DNA of 64,000 nucleotides, from NCBI GenBank assembly GCA_021298435.1, contig JAJTFJ010000003.1, forward strand, positions 36,077 to 100,076. Reading direction: 5' to 3'. Both the position numbers and the translations under genes were made by a program. The notes beneath the pieces were generated by a model. The model made no database searches, had not been told where the DNA came from, and worked only from the letters and a program-made list of their open reading frames with translations. Positions 19,952 to 31,547 of this stretch are shown piece by piece. Within the stretch, counting starts at the first letter, position 1; every line of letters begins with the position of its first letter. The stretch is from Ilumatobacteraceae bacterium. GTDB taxonomy: Bacteria; Actinomycetota; Acidimicrobiia; Acidimicrobiales; Ilumatobacteraceae.

Positions 19952-22414
19952 ATGAATAGCAACGAAGATGCCGCTGTCGTGGAGCGCCTTGACGAGTCAG
20001 TGGACAGTCCTGCAGGTGAGTCCGATTGGGTTGCAACGTTTAAATCGATGAGCACAACGGCTGTTGTCCTCGGTGCAACGCTGATCATTCTTTCCATCCT
20101 TCATCCGGGTCTTGTGTTGCAGAACAACACGCCGACTGGTGGCGATATGGGCGCGCATGTATGGGGTCCTGCGTATTTGCGTGATGTGTTGTTGCCGCAC
20201 TGGCGTCTCACGGGTTGGAGCATGGATTGGTATTCGGGGCTTCCTGCGTACCGCTTCTACATGGTGGTGCCTGCGCTCGCCATTGTCTTTCTCGACATTG
20301 CACTGCCATATGGCATTGCATTCAAACTCATTGTTATTTCAGGGTTAGTGGCTTTTCCATTCTGTGTTCACTTCATGGGACGTATCGCCAAACTTGCGTA
20401 TCCCATTCCAGAATTAATGGTGATTGGTGCAACTCTGTTTTTGCTTGATGAAAGCTTCACTATTTACGGTGGCAACATCCCGTCAACGATGGCGGGAGAG
20501 TTTTCGCACTCCATTGCACTCGCATTCGCCATGGTGGGTCTTGGCTTCTTTGCACGAGTAATGGACGATGGGAAACACCGCGCATGGGCGGCGATTTTCA
20601 TTGCTCTCTCTGCACTGAGTCATGGCATCGTGTTGATGTTCGTCTTCGGTGGCGCCGTGGTGATGATGTTGATGAAGCCTGATCGTCAGCGACTGCGTGC
20701 TGGTGCAATCACCATTGGCTGCGCCATTTTGTTGTCGGCTTTTTGGGTGGTCCCATTCCTTGGTGGTCATGCCTTTATGACGGATATGAAATACGGGTCA
20801 GAACCCGGTGGCGGCTCTTTCTCTTCTATGTGGGAGATGTACTTCCCCTTGAATCCAATCTGGGATGTATTGATCATGGCGCTTGCCATTGCCGGTTTTG
20901 CAGGTTCGCTTGCTCGCAGGCGCGTCATGGGAATCTGGATGGGTGTCTACATCGTCATATTGATGGTGGGCGTGAAAGTTGCCCAGGGTGGACTCCCCGT
21001 CATTGGTTTGCTGTGGAATCCCCGCATTCTTCCGTTCATCTATCTCTTGCGATACATGTTGGCCGCGATCGGTGTCTATGAAGTCGCGATGTATCTCTTG
21101 CGAGTCATTGCATTAGAGCGTGGCAGAGAGAATGTGTCGTCAACGCCTCGCACTTCAGTGGGAACATCGATTCTCTGGGTGATGACCTTGTTCTGTTTGG
21201 TGGTCATCGGTGTTCGGTATCAAGCATTGCCATTTGCAAAACTGACATCGGACGGCACCACAACCAGTTACGCATGGGGGCCTGTGAAGTTCCCTGCTGC
21301 TCGAGCCTTTAGCGACGGATGGGCGCGTTGGAACTTTGAGGGCTACGAGGGGAAAGCGTCGTACGGCGAATATCACGGCATCGTGAAAAAGATGGAGGAG
21401 TTGGGCAAGGACCCCGCTCACGGATGTGGTCGTGCACTGTGGGAGAACAATTCTGATCTCAACAAGTACGGAACCACGATGGCGTTGATGTTGCTGCCGT
21501 TCTGGACCGATGGGTGCATTGGTTCAATGGAAGGGCTGTTCTTTGAAGCCGCGGGCACAACGCCGTATCACTTCATTGCAGCAGCAGCTCTTTCCAAACA
21601 AAGCAGCAATCCCGTGCGGGAACTTCGATACGACAACAATGACCCTGCGAAGGGTGTGAAGTACATGCGACTGCTGGGCATCCGTTATTACATGGCGTAC
21701 ACACCCGAGGCAGTGCAGAAAGCTGATACGCAAACTGAACTGACGAAGGTGGGCACGAGCGGTCCGTGGCATGTCTATGAGTTAGCGACAACTTCTTTGG
21801 TCGAACCACTGACAGTGCAGCCAGTTGTTGTCAATCCCCGTGAAGGTGATCCACGTGAACGGTGGCTAGAAATCGGAACCTCTTACTTCCAACATGAAGA
21901 AGAGTGGAACGCATTGCCGGTCGCAGATGGGCCGAAGGAATGGCAAGAAATTAATGTCGAAGCAGACATTGATCGAAAGATTGGTGAAGAAGGTCAGCCT
22001 GGCCGCCAAGTTGACATTGTCGTTCCCACGGAGACCATCAATAAGACAGCAATCGAGCCAACAAAGGTGTCGAACGTGGTCATCGGGACAGAGTCGGTTT
22101 CTTTCTCTGTCGACAAAATAGGTACTCCTGTACTTGTCAAGGTGAGCTACTTTCCGAACTGGAAAGTGAAGGGTGCACAAGCGGTGCATCGAGCAGCACC
22201 AAACATGATGGTTGTTGTACCTACTAATACGAACGTTTCGCTCTCATATGAACCATCGCGGCTTGATCGTTCGTCGTATTTGTTGACGTTCTTAGGCCTT
22301 GTGCTTGTTGTCTTTATGTTCCGTCGTCGGGTTCGTTATGGAACTGCAATGCCACCAAGCGTTTCGGAAGGGTCATCCGTCGCTGAAGCAGACACAGATA
22401 ACCTCTCATCTTGA
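19952..22414 (+). CDS. Large multi-TM membrane protein (YfhO/PTPS-related membrane domain type)
   Basis: 820 aa, about 12 TM segments then an extracytoplasmic domain and C-terminal TM; GGDMGAHVWGPAYLRDVLLP. Confidence 0.65.
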   Translation: MNSNEDAAVVERLDESVDSPAGESDWVATFKSMSTTAVVLGATLIILSILHPGLVLQNNTPTGGDMGAHVWGPAYLRDVLLPHWRLTGWSMDWYSGLPAYRFYMVVPALAIVFLDIALPYGIAFKLIVISGLVAFPFCVHFMGRIAKLAYPIPELMVIGATLFLLDESFTIYGGNIPSTMAGEFSHSIALAFAMVGLGFFARVMDDGKHRAWAAIFIALSALSHGIVLMFVFGGAVVMMLMKPDRQRLRAGAITIGCAILLSAFWVVPFLGGHAFMTDMKYGSEPGGGSFSSMWEMYFPLNPIWDVLIMALAIAGFAGSLARRRVMGIWMGVYIVILMVGVKVAQGGLPVIGLLWNPRILPFIYLLRYMLAAIGVYEVAMYLLRVIALERGRENVSSTPRTSVGTSILWVMTLFCLVVIGVRYQALPFAKLTSDGTTTSYAWGPVKFPAARAFSDGWARWNFEGYEGKASYGEYHGIVKKMEELGKDPAHGCGRALWENNSDLNKYGTTMALMLLPFWTDGCIGSMEGLFFEAAGTTPYHFIAAAALSKQSSNPVRELRYDNNDPAKGVKYMRLLGIRYYMAYTPEAVQKADTQTELTKVGTSGPWHVYELATTSLVEPLTVQPVVVNPREGDPRERWLEIGTSYFQHEEEWNALPVADGPKEWQEINVEADIDRKIGEEGQPGRQVDIVVPTETINKTAIEPTKVSNVVIGTESVSFSVDKIGTPVLVKVSYFPNWKVKGAQAVHRAAPNMMVVVPTNTNVSLSYEPSRLDRSSYLLTFLGLVLVVFMFRRRVRYGTAMPPSVSEGSSVAEADTDNLSS

Positions 22415-23781
22415 TGAGTACAGACCCTGCGGTCCTTGACCACATAGTCAAGGCATATGACGTGCGGGGCACGACACCCGACCAAATGAACGATGACGTT
22501 GCGTTTGCGTTAGGTGTCGGTTTTGCAGAATTTGTTGATGCAACAACCATCTTGGTGGCTCGTGACATGCGAACAACGGGTGAATCCCTGACGGCAGCAT
22601 TTGCCAATGGTGTGATGTCGCGAGGAAAGAACATCGTTGACCTTGGTCTTGCAAGTACAGATCTTGTTTATTTCGCAGCGGGTTCTCTTGACGCTCCCGG
22701 CGCGATGTTTACCGCATCGCATAATCCGGCTCAATACAACGGCATCAAATTCTGTTTGTCGGGTGCTCGTCCTGTGGGAATCGACACCGGGTTGGCTGAG
22801 ATTCGCGATACAGCAAAAGCAGTACTTGCTGGAAAGGGACCACAACCTGTTGCTATGCCAGGCTCGCGCACTGAGCGCGACATGTTGGACGAGTTCGCAG
22901 ACCATGTTGTGTCTTTCATCGACATCAACAGCATCAAGCCAATGAAGATTGTGGCTGATACCGCCAACGGAATGGGCGGACTCATCGTCCCGATTGTCTT
23001 TGAGCGTTTGCCGATGATTGAGCTTGAAGTGATGTATCCAGAACTTGACGGAACATTCCCGAATCATCCGGCCGATCCGATTCAGCCTGCAAATCAACGT
23101 GACCTACAGGCCCGCGTTGTGAGCGGCGGATTTGATATTGGTCTTGCCTTTGATGGCGACGCAGATCGCGTATTTGTCGTTGACGAAAAAGGTCGCGGTT
23201 TGTCTGGTTCGACAACAACGGCAATCTTGGCTGCTGGTGTACTGCGTGCGAACCCGGGTGCAACGGTGTTGTACAACCTGATTTGTTCTCGCAGTGTCCC
23301 CGAGGTCATTCGTGAAAATGGCGGCGTTCCCGTTCGCACAAAAGTGGGTCACAGCAACATCAAGCAAGTGATGGCGGAGACAGGTGCGGTCTTTGGTGGC
23401 GAGCACAGCGCGCACTATTACTTCCTCGACAATTACCGCGCCGACTCTGGCATCATCGCAACGATGTTCATGCTGCAGGAACTCTCTCGAGCCGACACCG
23501 TGTTGTCAACTCTTCGTCAGCCATTCGAGCGCTATGAAGCAAGCGGCGAAATCAATACCAGTGTCCATGATGCCGACGTGGTGATGAAGGCTGTTGCTGA
23601 GCAGTACAAGTCGATGCCGCAGGACTGGATTGATGGCCTTACTGTTGATTGTGGTGATTGGTGGTTTAACCTTCGACCATCAAATACCGAGCCGTTACTG
23701 CGACTCAATTTGGAAGCATCTACCCGCGATGACTGCGACAATCACGTTGCAGAAGTTCTCTCACTAGTGACATCGATCTGA
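22411..23781 (+). CDS. manB: Phosphomannomutase/phosphoglucomutase
   Basis: YDVRGTTPDQMND; TASHNPAQYNGIKFC (catalytic Ser loop); FDGDADRVFVVDEKG; RPSNTEPLLRLNLEA. Confidence 0.95.
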   Translation: MMSTDPAVLDHIVKAYDVRGTTPDQMNDDVAFALGVGFAEFVDATTILVARDMRTTGESLTAAFANGVMSRGKNIVDLGLASTDLVYFAAGSLDAPGAMFTASHNPAQYNGIKFCLSGARPVGIDTGLAEIRDTAKAVLAGKGPQPVAMPGSRTERDMLDEFADHVVSFIDINSIKPMKIVADTANGMGGLIVPIVFERLPMIELEVMYPELDGTFPNHPADPIQPANQRDLQARVVSGGFDIGLAFDGDADRVFVVDEKGRGLSGSTTTAILAAGVLRANPGATVLYNLICSRSVPEVIRENGGVPVRTKVGHSNIKQVMAETGAVFGGEHSAHYYFLDNYRADSGIIATMFMLQELSRADTVLSTLRQPFERYEASGEINTSVHDADVVMKAVAEQYKSMPQDWIDGLTVDCGDWWFNLRPSNTEPLLRLNLEASTRDDCDNHVAEVLSLVTSI

Positions 23782-23782
23782 C

Positions 23783-24040
23783 ATGAATAACAACGACAAG
23801 GACTCTCTCTTGAATATTGACCCTGCACTTCTCACCATCCTCGCTTGTCCAGAAGACAAGGGCCCGTTGTGGTTTGTTGAATCAGAGAATCTCTTGTTCA
23901 ACCCACGACTGCAGCGTTCGTATCCAGTGATTGACGGCATCCCCGTCATGTTGATTCAAGAATCAAGCGCAATCACTGACTCAGAAGCTCAACGTTTGCA
24001 AGGGATCATCTCTTCTCAGGGTCTCAATCCCACCTTCTAG
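23783..24040 (+). CDS. Trm112 family protein
   Basis: LTILACPEDKGPLWFVESENLLFNPRLQRSYPVIDGIPVML. Confidence 0.85.
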   Translation: MNNNDKDSLLNIDPALLTILACPEDKGPLWFVESENLLFNPRLQRSYPVIDGIPVMLIQESSAITDSEAQRLQGIISSQGLNPTF

Positions 24041-24158
24041 CCCCCAAAATTGGCTAGGGTGAGAACCCGATCGGGCTGTACAGAGCGGTGCCAGTTGGCC
24101 CCAGCCTTGATCGTTTCCATACTCAACACTGTTGTTGGGTTGACTCTAAGGAGCCCCT

Positions 24159-25607
<1,449 letters not shown>

Positions 25608-25622
25608 GAACTAGTTGTTCAC

Positions 25623-25661
25623 ACAAAAGGCCCGGATGACTGAATCATCCGGGCCTTTTGT
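25623..25661. terminator. Strong bidirectional intrinsic terminator
   Basis: Perfect 17-bp stem acaaaaggcccggatga-ctgaa-tcatccgggccttttgt between convergent ahcY and the downstream minus-strand gene. Confidence 0.93.
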
Positions 25662-25670
25662 ATTTCTTCG

Positions 25671-26330
25671 TTACTGCTCGATTGCTTCGCCTTCTGCAGC
25701 GATGACTTGTGCGTTCGACATACGGAAAAGTTTCAATGTGATTTGTACAAGCGGCCCAATTCCGAAGGCAAAGACAAACGTGCCAAGGCCAATCTTCCCG
25801 CCAAGGAAGATTCCGATGATCATCACAGTGACTTCAACGAGAGTGCGAGCGAGTCGAACGCTGATGCCAAAACGCATGTTGAGCCCCAGCATGAGACCAT
25901 CACGTGGGCCTGAGCCCAATTCCGCGCCAATGTAAAAGCCAGATCCGGCTGCAATACAAATCATGCCTGTTGCCATAAAGACGAAACGAACAACCAGGTT
26001 GGACGTATCGGGCAAGAGACCTTCTGCGATGTTCTCGACGAGTCCAATCTGCACTGCGTTCAATACTGTGCCGATACCGGGTCGCAACCGCAAGGGAATC
26101 CACAGAAGCAGCACGGCGAACGCAACGATGATGAGCACCGTGCCGAGGCCGAGGCCTGTGTGCTCGGAGATACCTGAGTGGAAAACGTCCCATGGAGGAA
26201 CGCCGAGGCTTGATTTCACAAAAAAGGCGATTCCGATGCCGAAACATGCAAGGCCAGTCACACATCGCAGAAGGCGTTCTGCGGTTCGCTCACGAAGTGG
26301 GCGCGGCGTAACAGTGTGAGACGAGGACAT
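25671..26330 (-). CDS. YczE/YitT-like integral membrane protein
   Basis: GIAFFVKSSLGVPPWDVFHSGISEHTGLGLGTVLI; GAELGSGPRDGLMLG. Confidence 0.8.
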   Translation of the reverse strand: MSSSHTVTPRPLRERTAERLLRCVTGLACFGIGIAFFVKSSLGVPPWDVFHSGISEHTGLGLGTVLIIVAFAVLLLWIPLRLRPGIGTVLNAVQIGLVENIAEGLLPDTSNLVVRFVFMATGMICIAAGSGFYIGAELGSGPRDGLMLGLNMRFGISVRLARTLVEVTVMIIGIFLGGKIGLGTFVFAFGIGPLVQITLKLFRMSNAQVIAAEGEAIEQ

Positions 26331-26853
26331 GGAGATACACCGTACAGAAATCTTGCAAGCACGTAATGGTTCATTGTCGATTGTCCACTATGTGGGCTTG
26401 TTTGAACACGTGGGCAACGTGCGTCAGGCGATTCTGCAACTCAAATATCAAGAGAAGAAGCATTTGGCGAATGACTTGGCGTCATTGATGGTGGACGAAC
26501 TAGATGGCCAGGACAGATGTGATGTTGTGACGTGGGCGCCGACGACTATGCATCGACGACACAAGCGTGGTTTCGATCAGTCAGAACTCATCGCACGTCA
26601 TCTTGCTGCACATATAGGAGCTCGACATGCGCGACTGCTGCGTCGCGATAATGAGGGGCGTCAAACGGGGAGTAGTCGAACGGAACGATTATCGCGTCCA
26701 TCGTTTGTCTCGCGGCCAGGGTTGCACGGCAAGTGCATCTGGGTGATTGATGATGTCATGACGACGGGGGCAACACTGCGTGCGTGTGCTGAAGCGTTAG
26801 TCAGCGGTGGTGCTGCTCAGGTGGTATGCATCGCAGCGAGTTGGGTGAAGTAG
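26329..26853 (+). CDS. ComF family phosphoribosyltransferase-like protein
   Basis: LKYQEKKHLANDLA; HRRHKRGFDQSELIARHLA; CIWVIDDVMTTGATLRACAEAL. Confidence 0.88.
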   Translation: MEIHRTEILQARNGSLSIVHYVGLFEHVGNVRQAILQLKYQEKKHLANDLASLMVDELDGQDRCDVVTWAPTTMHRRHKRGFDQSELIARHLAAHIGARHARLLRRDNEGRQTGSSRTERLSRPSFVSRPGLHGKCIWVIDDVMTTGATLRACAEALVSGGAAQVVCIAASWVK

Positions 26854-27498
26854 CTACAGCAATCCACTGAGAGCGCGAGCTGCTGCAATGGCGCCACTGG
26901 CATCTTCTTCGACCCACACTCCGTGCATGCCAAGTGCCGAAGCTGCATCAACGTTTGCGCGAAGGTCATCAAGGAAAGCGGTGCGATTGGGAGTGGCGCC
27001 GATGCGATCCATGGTCAAGTGGTAGATATCGGGGTTTGGCTTGCGCATCTTGACTTCGTGGCTGTCAACAATGGCGTCGAAGACGGTTTCAAAATCCATC
27101 AGGGGCCACCACATCTCGCGGAACTCCTTCACGTTGTTCGTCAAAATGGCAATGGGGAGTCCGGCTGATTTCAGGTCATGGATGAATGCAACCATCTCGT
27201 CATTGAGTTGAAAATTGAATGCACCGCCACCAGTGGTAGGTGCGGGTGCAGTGGCAACAATGCCGGCGGCATCGAGCATGTCTTTTGTGAGAGCGCGGCA
27301 CTCGGCCATGGTGATCTCGCCGCGTTCTAATCGATGCCACTGGTGATCGGTATCGAGATGGTGTGGGCCCATCACAATCTCGGCGACAACAGCAGGGTCA
27401 TGGTCGGGGTAGCGCCGTGTGAAGTCTCGGGGCCCTCCGTTCTTCATAATGACCCCACCAAGGTCAAAGATCACGGCATCGACTGTTCTCTGGCTCAT
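26854..27498 (-). CDS. HAD-superfamily hydrolase
   Basis: VIFDLGGVIMKNGG (motif I); AILTNNVKEF; RKPNPDIYHLTMDRIG; FLDDLRANVDAA. Start trimmed to Met-20 (MSQRTVDAV). Confidence 0.87.
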   Translation of the reverse strand: MSQRTVDAVIFDLGGVIMKNGGPRDFTRRYPDHDPAVVAEIVMGPHHLDTDHQWHRLERGEITMAECRALTKDMLDAAGIVATAPAPTTGGGAFNFQLNDEMVAFIHDLKSAGLPIAILTNNVKEFREMWWPLMDFETVFDAIVDSHEVKMRKPNPDIYHLTMDRIGATPNRTAFLDDLRANVDAASALGMHGVWVEEDASGAIAAARALSGLL

Positions 27499-27574
27499 AA
27501 TTGGCAGTCTTATCGTCTTCTTATGGTTCCTGCGAACTGGCTCAGAGGGGTCCACAGATAGGCTTAGCGGTCAC

Positions 27575-30358
27575 ATGAAAGTTCTCGACCGCGTCCTCAG
27601 GGCTGGCGATGGCAAGCGGGTCAAGGCCCTGCAGAGCCTCGTTCCCGAAATCAATGCTCTTGCTCCCGCCATGGAGGCTCTCTCCGATGACGCCCTCAAA
27701 GGCAAGACCGTTGAGTTCCGTGAGCGTTTAGCCAAAGGCGAGACCCTTGACGACATCTTGGTGGAAGCGTTCGCCGTTGTTCGCGAAGCCTCTTTCCGTG
27801 TTATTGGTCAGCGTCATTTCGATGTGCAGTTGATGGGTGGTGCCGCCCTGCATTTTGGTTGGGTCGCAGAAATGAAGACTGGTGAAGGAAAGACCCTTGT
27901 GTCGACACTTCCGGCGTACCTGAATGGTCTTTCGGGAAATGGCGTTCACGTGATCACGGTGAATGACTATCTCGCACGCTTTCATGCTGAATGGATGGGA
28001 CGCATTCACCAGTGGCTGGGTCTCAGTGTTGGCTTGGTGATTCCAGGGCTTCGTGAGGACGCCGCTCAGAAGCGTGAAGATTACGCATGTGACATCACGT
28101 ACGGAACCAATAACGAGTTTGGTTTTGATTATCTTCGCGACAACATGGCGGGCAATCTCGAAGAGAAGGTGCAGCGCGGACATCATTTTGCGATTGTTGA
28201 CGAAGTCGACAGCATTCTGATTGACGAGGCTCGTACGCCACTCATCATCTCTGGTCGCTTGGCTGATGCTGCTGCGAATTACTACAAGTTCGCAGCAATT
28301 GTGCGCATGTTGGACAGAGACGTTGACTACGAAGTTGATGAATCAAAGCGCATCGTGTTCCCAACAGAATCGGGCGTTGAGAAGGTTGAAAAGGAGCTGG
28401 GGCTCGACAACTTGTATGACTCGATTCAGCAGAACCTCGTGCATCAACTCGCTGTTGCCTTGAAGGCAAAAGAGTTGTATCGCCGAGACAAGGACTACAT
28501 CGTTGATGCAGGCGAAGTAAAGATCGTTGACGAGTTCACGGGTCGCGTGCTTGAGGGTCGTCGCTGGAGTGAAGGTATTCACCAGGCTGTTGAAGCGAAA
28601 GAGAATCTTCGTATCAACGAAGAGAACCAAACTCTCGCCACCATCACCTTGCAGAACTATTTCCGCATGTACGACAAGTTGGCCGGCATGACAGGTACTG
28701 CGCAGACTGAAGCTGCAGAACTTGTGAACACCTATGACTTGCAGGTGGTGCCCATTCCGACAAACCGCGCAATGTTGCGCGTCGATGAGCCAGACCTCAT
28801 CTATAAGTCTGAAGTGGCAAAGTTTGGCGCCGTTGTCGAAGACATTGTGCAGCGTCACGCTCTTGGTCAACCCATCTTGGTCGGAACAATCAGCGTTGAG
28901 AAGAGCGAATACTTGTCTCGCGAACTCACCAAGCGTGGAATTCGCCACGAGGTACTGAATGCCAAGCAGCACACGCGTGAAGCACAAATTGTTGCTCAGG
29001 CTGGCCGTATCGGGGCAGTCACCGTTGCGACCAACATGGCCGGTCGTGGTGTCGACATTCTTCTTGGTGGAAACCCCGAACTGCTTGCACGTCAGCAAGT
29101 TCTTGCAGAAGGCGTCGACCCCAGCGTGTTGGTTGACGAGTTCGCATTACCCGCGCCACTCGAGAAGTTGCATGAAGATTTTCAAGCCGCTCGTCGTGCT
29201 GCGTTAGCGCGATACGAGGAATTGTTGCCGATCCATAAGCAGCAATGCGCAGAAGAAGGCGCCAAGATTCGTGCGCTTGGCGGTCTCTACGTGCTCGGCA
29301 CCGAACGTCATGACAGCCGTCGAATTGACAACCAGTTGCGTGGTCGTGCCGGACGTCAGGGTGATCCGGGCGCAAGCCGTTTCTATTTGTCTCTTGATGA
29401 TGAACTCATGCGTTTGTTTGCCACGGGTGCATTGTCATGGGTGATGGGTCGCACCTTGCCAGATGATGAAGCCATTGAAGCGAAAATGGTGACAAAGGCG
29501 ATTGAGCGTGCACAGTCAACTGTCGAGCAGCGCAACGGAGAAATCCGTAAGAACGTTCTGAAGTACGACGAGGTGATGAACGAGCAGCGCAAGGTGATCT
29601 ACATGCGCCGCGACCAGATTCTTTCTGGTGCCGACTTGAATGCAGCTGCAATGGAGTACTTGGCTGAAGCAGTCGATTCTCTTATTGAGACATATTGCGT
29701 CTCTGAAGCATCCGATGAATGGGATGTAGAGGGCTTGGCCCAAGAACTGCGCACATACTGGCCAGCAGCTATCTCCGAAGCACAGATTGCTCAGAGCCTC
29801 AGCACGAATGCTGTGTATGACCTCGTGATGGCGGATGCACATCGTCATTACAAGCAACGAGAAGAAGAGCTCGGTTCTGAGACTCTTCGTCAGATTGAAC
29901 GTCAAGTGATGTTGAGCATCATTGATCAGCGCTGGCGTGAACATCTCGAAGAGATGGATTACCTCCAAGAGGGAATCAACCTTCGTGCCATGGGTCAAAA
30001 AGACCCGCTCACAGAGTGGCAACGCGAAGGCTTCGAAATGTTCGGTGAGATGATGACCGGAATCGCACAAGATTTCGTTCGCTATGTCATGCATGTCCAA
30101 GTCATCAACGAAGATCAGCCAGCCGTGCAGGTACAAAACCTCACAGAATTCAGCAGTGATGATGTGGAGTCCGACGGTTTCGTCTCGGCCGCTCGTGCAG
30201 GTGGGGATGTTGACCCAGCACTTCTTGCTCCCGAGGAGGAAGCTCCTCGTCAGCCAGTGGTGAAGGATGTGAACGACTGGTCGAACACTCCTCGTAATGC
30301 GCCCTGCCCATGTGGTTCTGGTCGCAAGTACAAAGTGTGTCACGGCTCTGCCGCCTGA
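27575..30358 (+). CDS. secA: Preprotein translocase ATPase subunit
   Basis: MKVLDRVLRAGDGKRVK; EMKTGEGKTLV; LRGRAGRQGDPGASRFYLSLDDELM; C-terminal NAPCPCGSGRKYKVCHG zinc motif. Start trimmed from the 27419 ORF. Confidence 0.97.
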   Translation: MKVLDRVLRAGDGKRVKALQSLVPEINALAPAMEALSDDALKGKTVEFRERLAKGETLDDILVEAFAVVREASFRVIGQRHFDVQLMGGAALHFGWVAEMKTGEGKTLVSTLPAYLNGLSGNGVHVITVNDYLARFHAEWMGRIHQWLGLSVGLVIPGLREDAAQKREDYACDITYGTNNEFGFDYLRDNMAGNLEEKVQRGHHFAIVDEVDSILIDEARTPLIISGRLADAAANYYKFAAIVRMLDRDVDYEVDESKRIVFPTESGVEKVEKELGLDNLYDSIQQNLVHQLAVALKAKELYRRDKDYIVDAGEVKIVDEFTGRVLEGRRWSEGIHQAVEAKENLRINEENQTLATITLQNYFRMYDKLAGMTGTAQTEAAELVNTYDLQVVPIPTNRAMLRVDEPDLIYKSEVAKFGAVVEDIVQRHALGQPILVGTISVEKSEYLSRELTKRGIRHEVLNAKQHTREAQIVAQAGRIGAVTVATNMAGRGVDILLGGNPELLARQQVLAEGVDPSVLVDEFALPAPLEKLHEDFQAARRAALARYEELLPIHKQQCAEEGAKIRALGGLYVLGTERHDSRRIDNQLRGRAGRQGDPGASRFYLSLDDELMRLFATGALSWVMGRTLPDDEAIEAKMVTKAIERAQSTVEQRNGEIRKNVLKYDEVMNEQRKVIYMRRDQILSGADLNAAAMEYLAEAVDSLIETYCVSEASDEWDVEGLAQELRTYWPAAISEAQIAQSLSTNAVYDLVMADAHRHYKQREEELGSETLRQIERQVMLSIIDQRWREHLEEMDYLQEGINLRAMGQKDPLTEWQREGFEMFGEMMTGIAQDFVRYVMHVQVINEDQPAVQVQNLTEFSSDDVESDGFVSAARAGGDVDPALLAPEEEAPRQPVVKDVNDWSNTPRNAPCPCGSGRKYKVCHGSAA

Positions 30359-30382
30359 CACTTTTCTGTAGGAACTTCCCGT

Positions 30383-31483
30383 ATGCGTGACTTTACGAAC
30401 GACCTCCGAGAACTTGTTCGCCGACTTGGCGAGGCAGAGGAGTACCTCAAGATTGCTGCTTCACGCGCGCGCCTCAGTGAGCTTGAGATTGAGATCTCTC
30501 GCCCTGACTTGTGGGATGACCAGGATCTGGCAAAGAAGATCAATAGTGAATACGCCAATGTGAAGTCTGATGTCGATGAGTACGACACATTGCGTTCAAT
30601 TGTGGATGATCTTGAAGTTCTCCATGAAATGGCACGCGAGATTGATGATGAATCGCAAGAGCCAGAGATTGAGGCAGGCATTTCCAAAGTGGCTTCGGGT
30701 CTTGGTGTCTTGGAGATGCGCAGTCTTTTTACTGGTGAACACGACGCTGTTGACGTCATCGTGCAGATCAATGCCAAAGACGGTGGTGTGGATGCGCAGG
30801 ACTGGGCGGAGTTGTTGCTGCGTATGTACACGCGTTGGGCAGAGCGTCGTGGATTCGTTGTCGATGTTGATGACATCAGCCCTGGTGCAGAAGCAGGCAT
30901 CATGTCTGCTGAGTTCACCATTAAGGGTCGTTACGCGTATGGCTTGATGACTTCTGAGCGTGGAACGCATCGCCTCGTGCGCATCAGTCCTTTTGACAAC
31001 CAAGGCCGTCGTCAGACAAGTTTTGCAACGGTGCAGGTGTGGCCAGTGATGGATGCACCTGACATTGAAGTGAATGAGTCTGAGATTCGCATGGAAGTGT
31101 TCCGTGCATCAGGTGCTGGTGGCCAGCACGTGAACAAAACGTCGTCTGCAGTCCGCCTCATCCACGAGCCGACCGGTGCTGTGGCAAGCAGTCAAGAAGA
31201 GCGCAGCCAGTTGCAGAACCGTGAGAAGGCGATGACACGTCTCAAAGCGATGATTGCCGCCAAGATCGAAGAAGAGCATCAAGCCGAGAAAGACCGCATC
31301 GCAGGCAAGTCTGCGATGGTGGGCTGGGGAAGCCAGATTCGCTCATATGTCCTTCAGCCGTACCAAATGGTCAAGGATGTACGAACAGAGGTCGAGTCTG
31401 GCAACGTCGCGAACGTTCTTGATGGGGACCTCGACGGCTTCATGGAGGGCTACCTGCGTTGGCGTCGAGGGCAGGCAGAGTAA
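30383..31483 (+). CDS. prfB: Peptide chain release factor 2 (no programmed frameshift)
   Basis: FRASGAGGQHVNKTSSAVRLIHEPTG; RSQLQNREKAMTRLK; continuous frame. Confidence 0.96.
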   Translation: MRDFTNDLRELVRRLGEAEEYLKIAASRARLSELEIEISRPDLWDDQDLAKKINSEYANVKSDVDEYDTLRSIVDDLEVLHEMAREIDDESQEPEIEAGISKVASGLGVLEMRSLFTGEHDAVDVIVQINAKDGGVDAQDWAELLLRMYTRWAERRGFVVDVDDISPGAEAGIMSAEFTIKGRYAYGLMTSERGTHRLVRISPFDNQGRRQTSFATVQVWPVMDAPDIEVNESEIRMEVFRASGAGGQHVNKTSSAVRLIHEPTGAVASSQEERSQLQNREKAMTRLKAMIAAKIEEEHQAEKDRIAGKSAMVGWGSQIRSYVLQPYQMVKDVRTEVESGNVANVLDGDLDGFMEGYLRWRRGQAE

Positions 31484-31547
31484 GCCCCATAAGGGTTTCA
31501 TGGGCGCCCCGCCCATTCCAGCCCTCATTGCTAGGTTGGTGTACTTC

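Noticed and set aside
24041-24158. Possible SAH/SAM riboswitch upstream of ahcY
   Set aside because: Leader has short inverted repeats (e.g. tcaaca..tgttgggttga) but I cannot find the SAH riboswitch GAGGAGCGCUGC core or a SAM-IV core. Needs Infernal; not claimed.
28343-30361. Long antisense ORFs opposite secA (251 and 281 aa, minus strand)
   Set aside because: No recognisable motifs; they mirror a strongly supported SecA frame. Shadow ORFs from codon bias.
30383-30500. Programmed +1 frameshift in prfB
   Set aside because: The reading frame is continuous from ATG with no internal UGA, so no frameshift is needed here.
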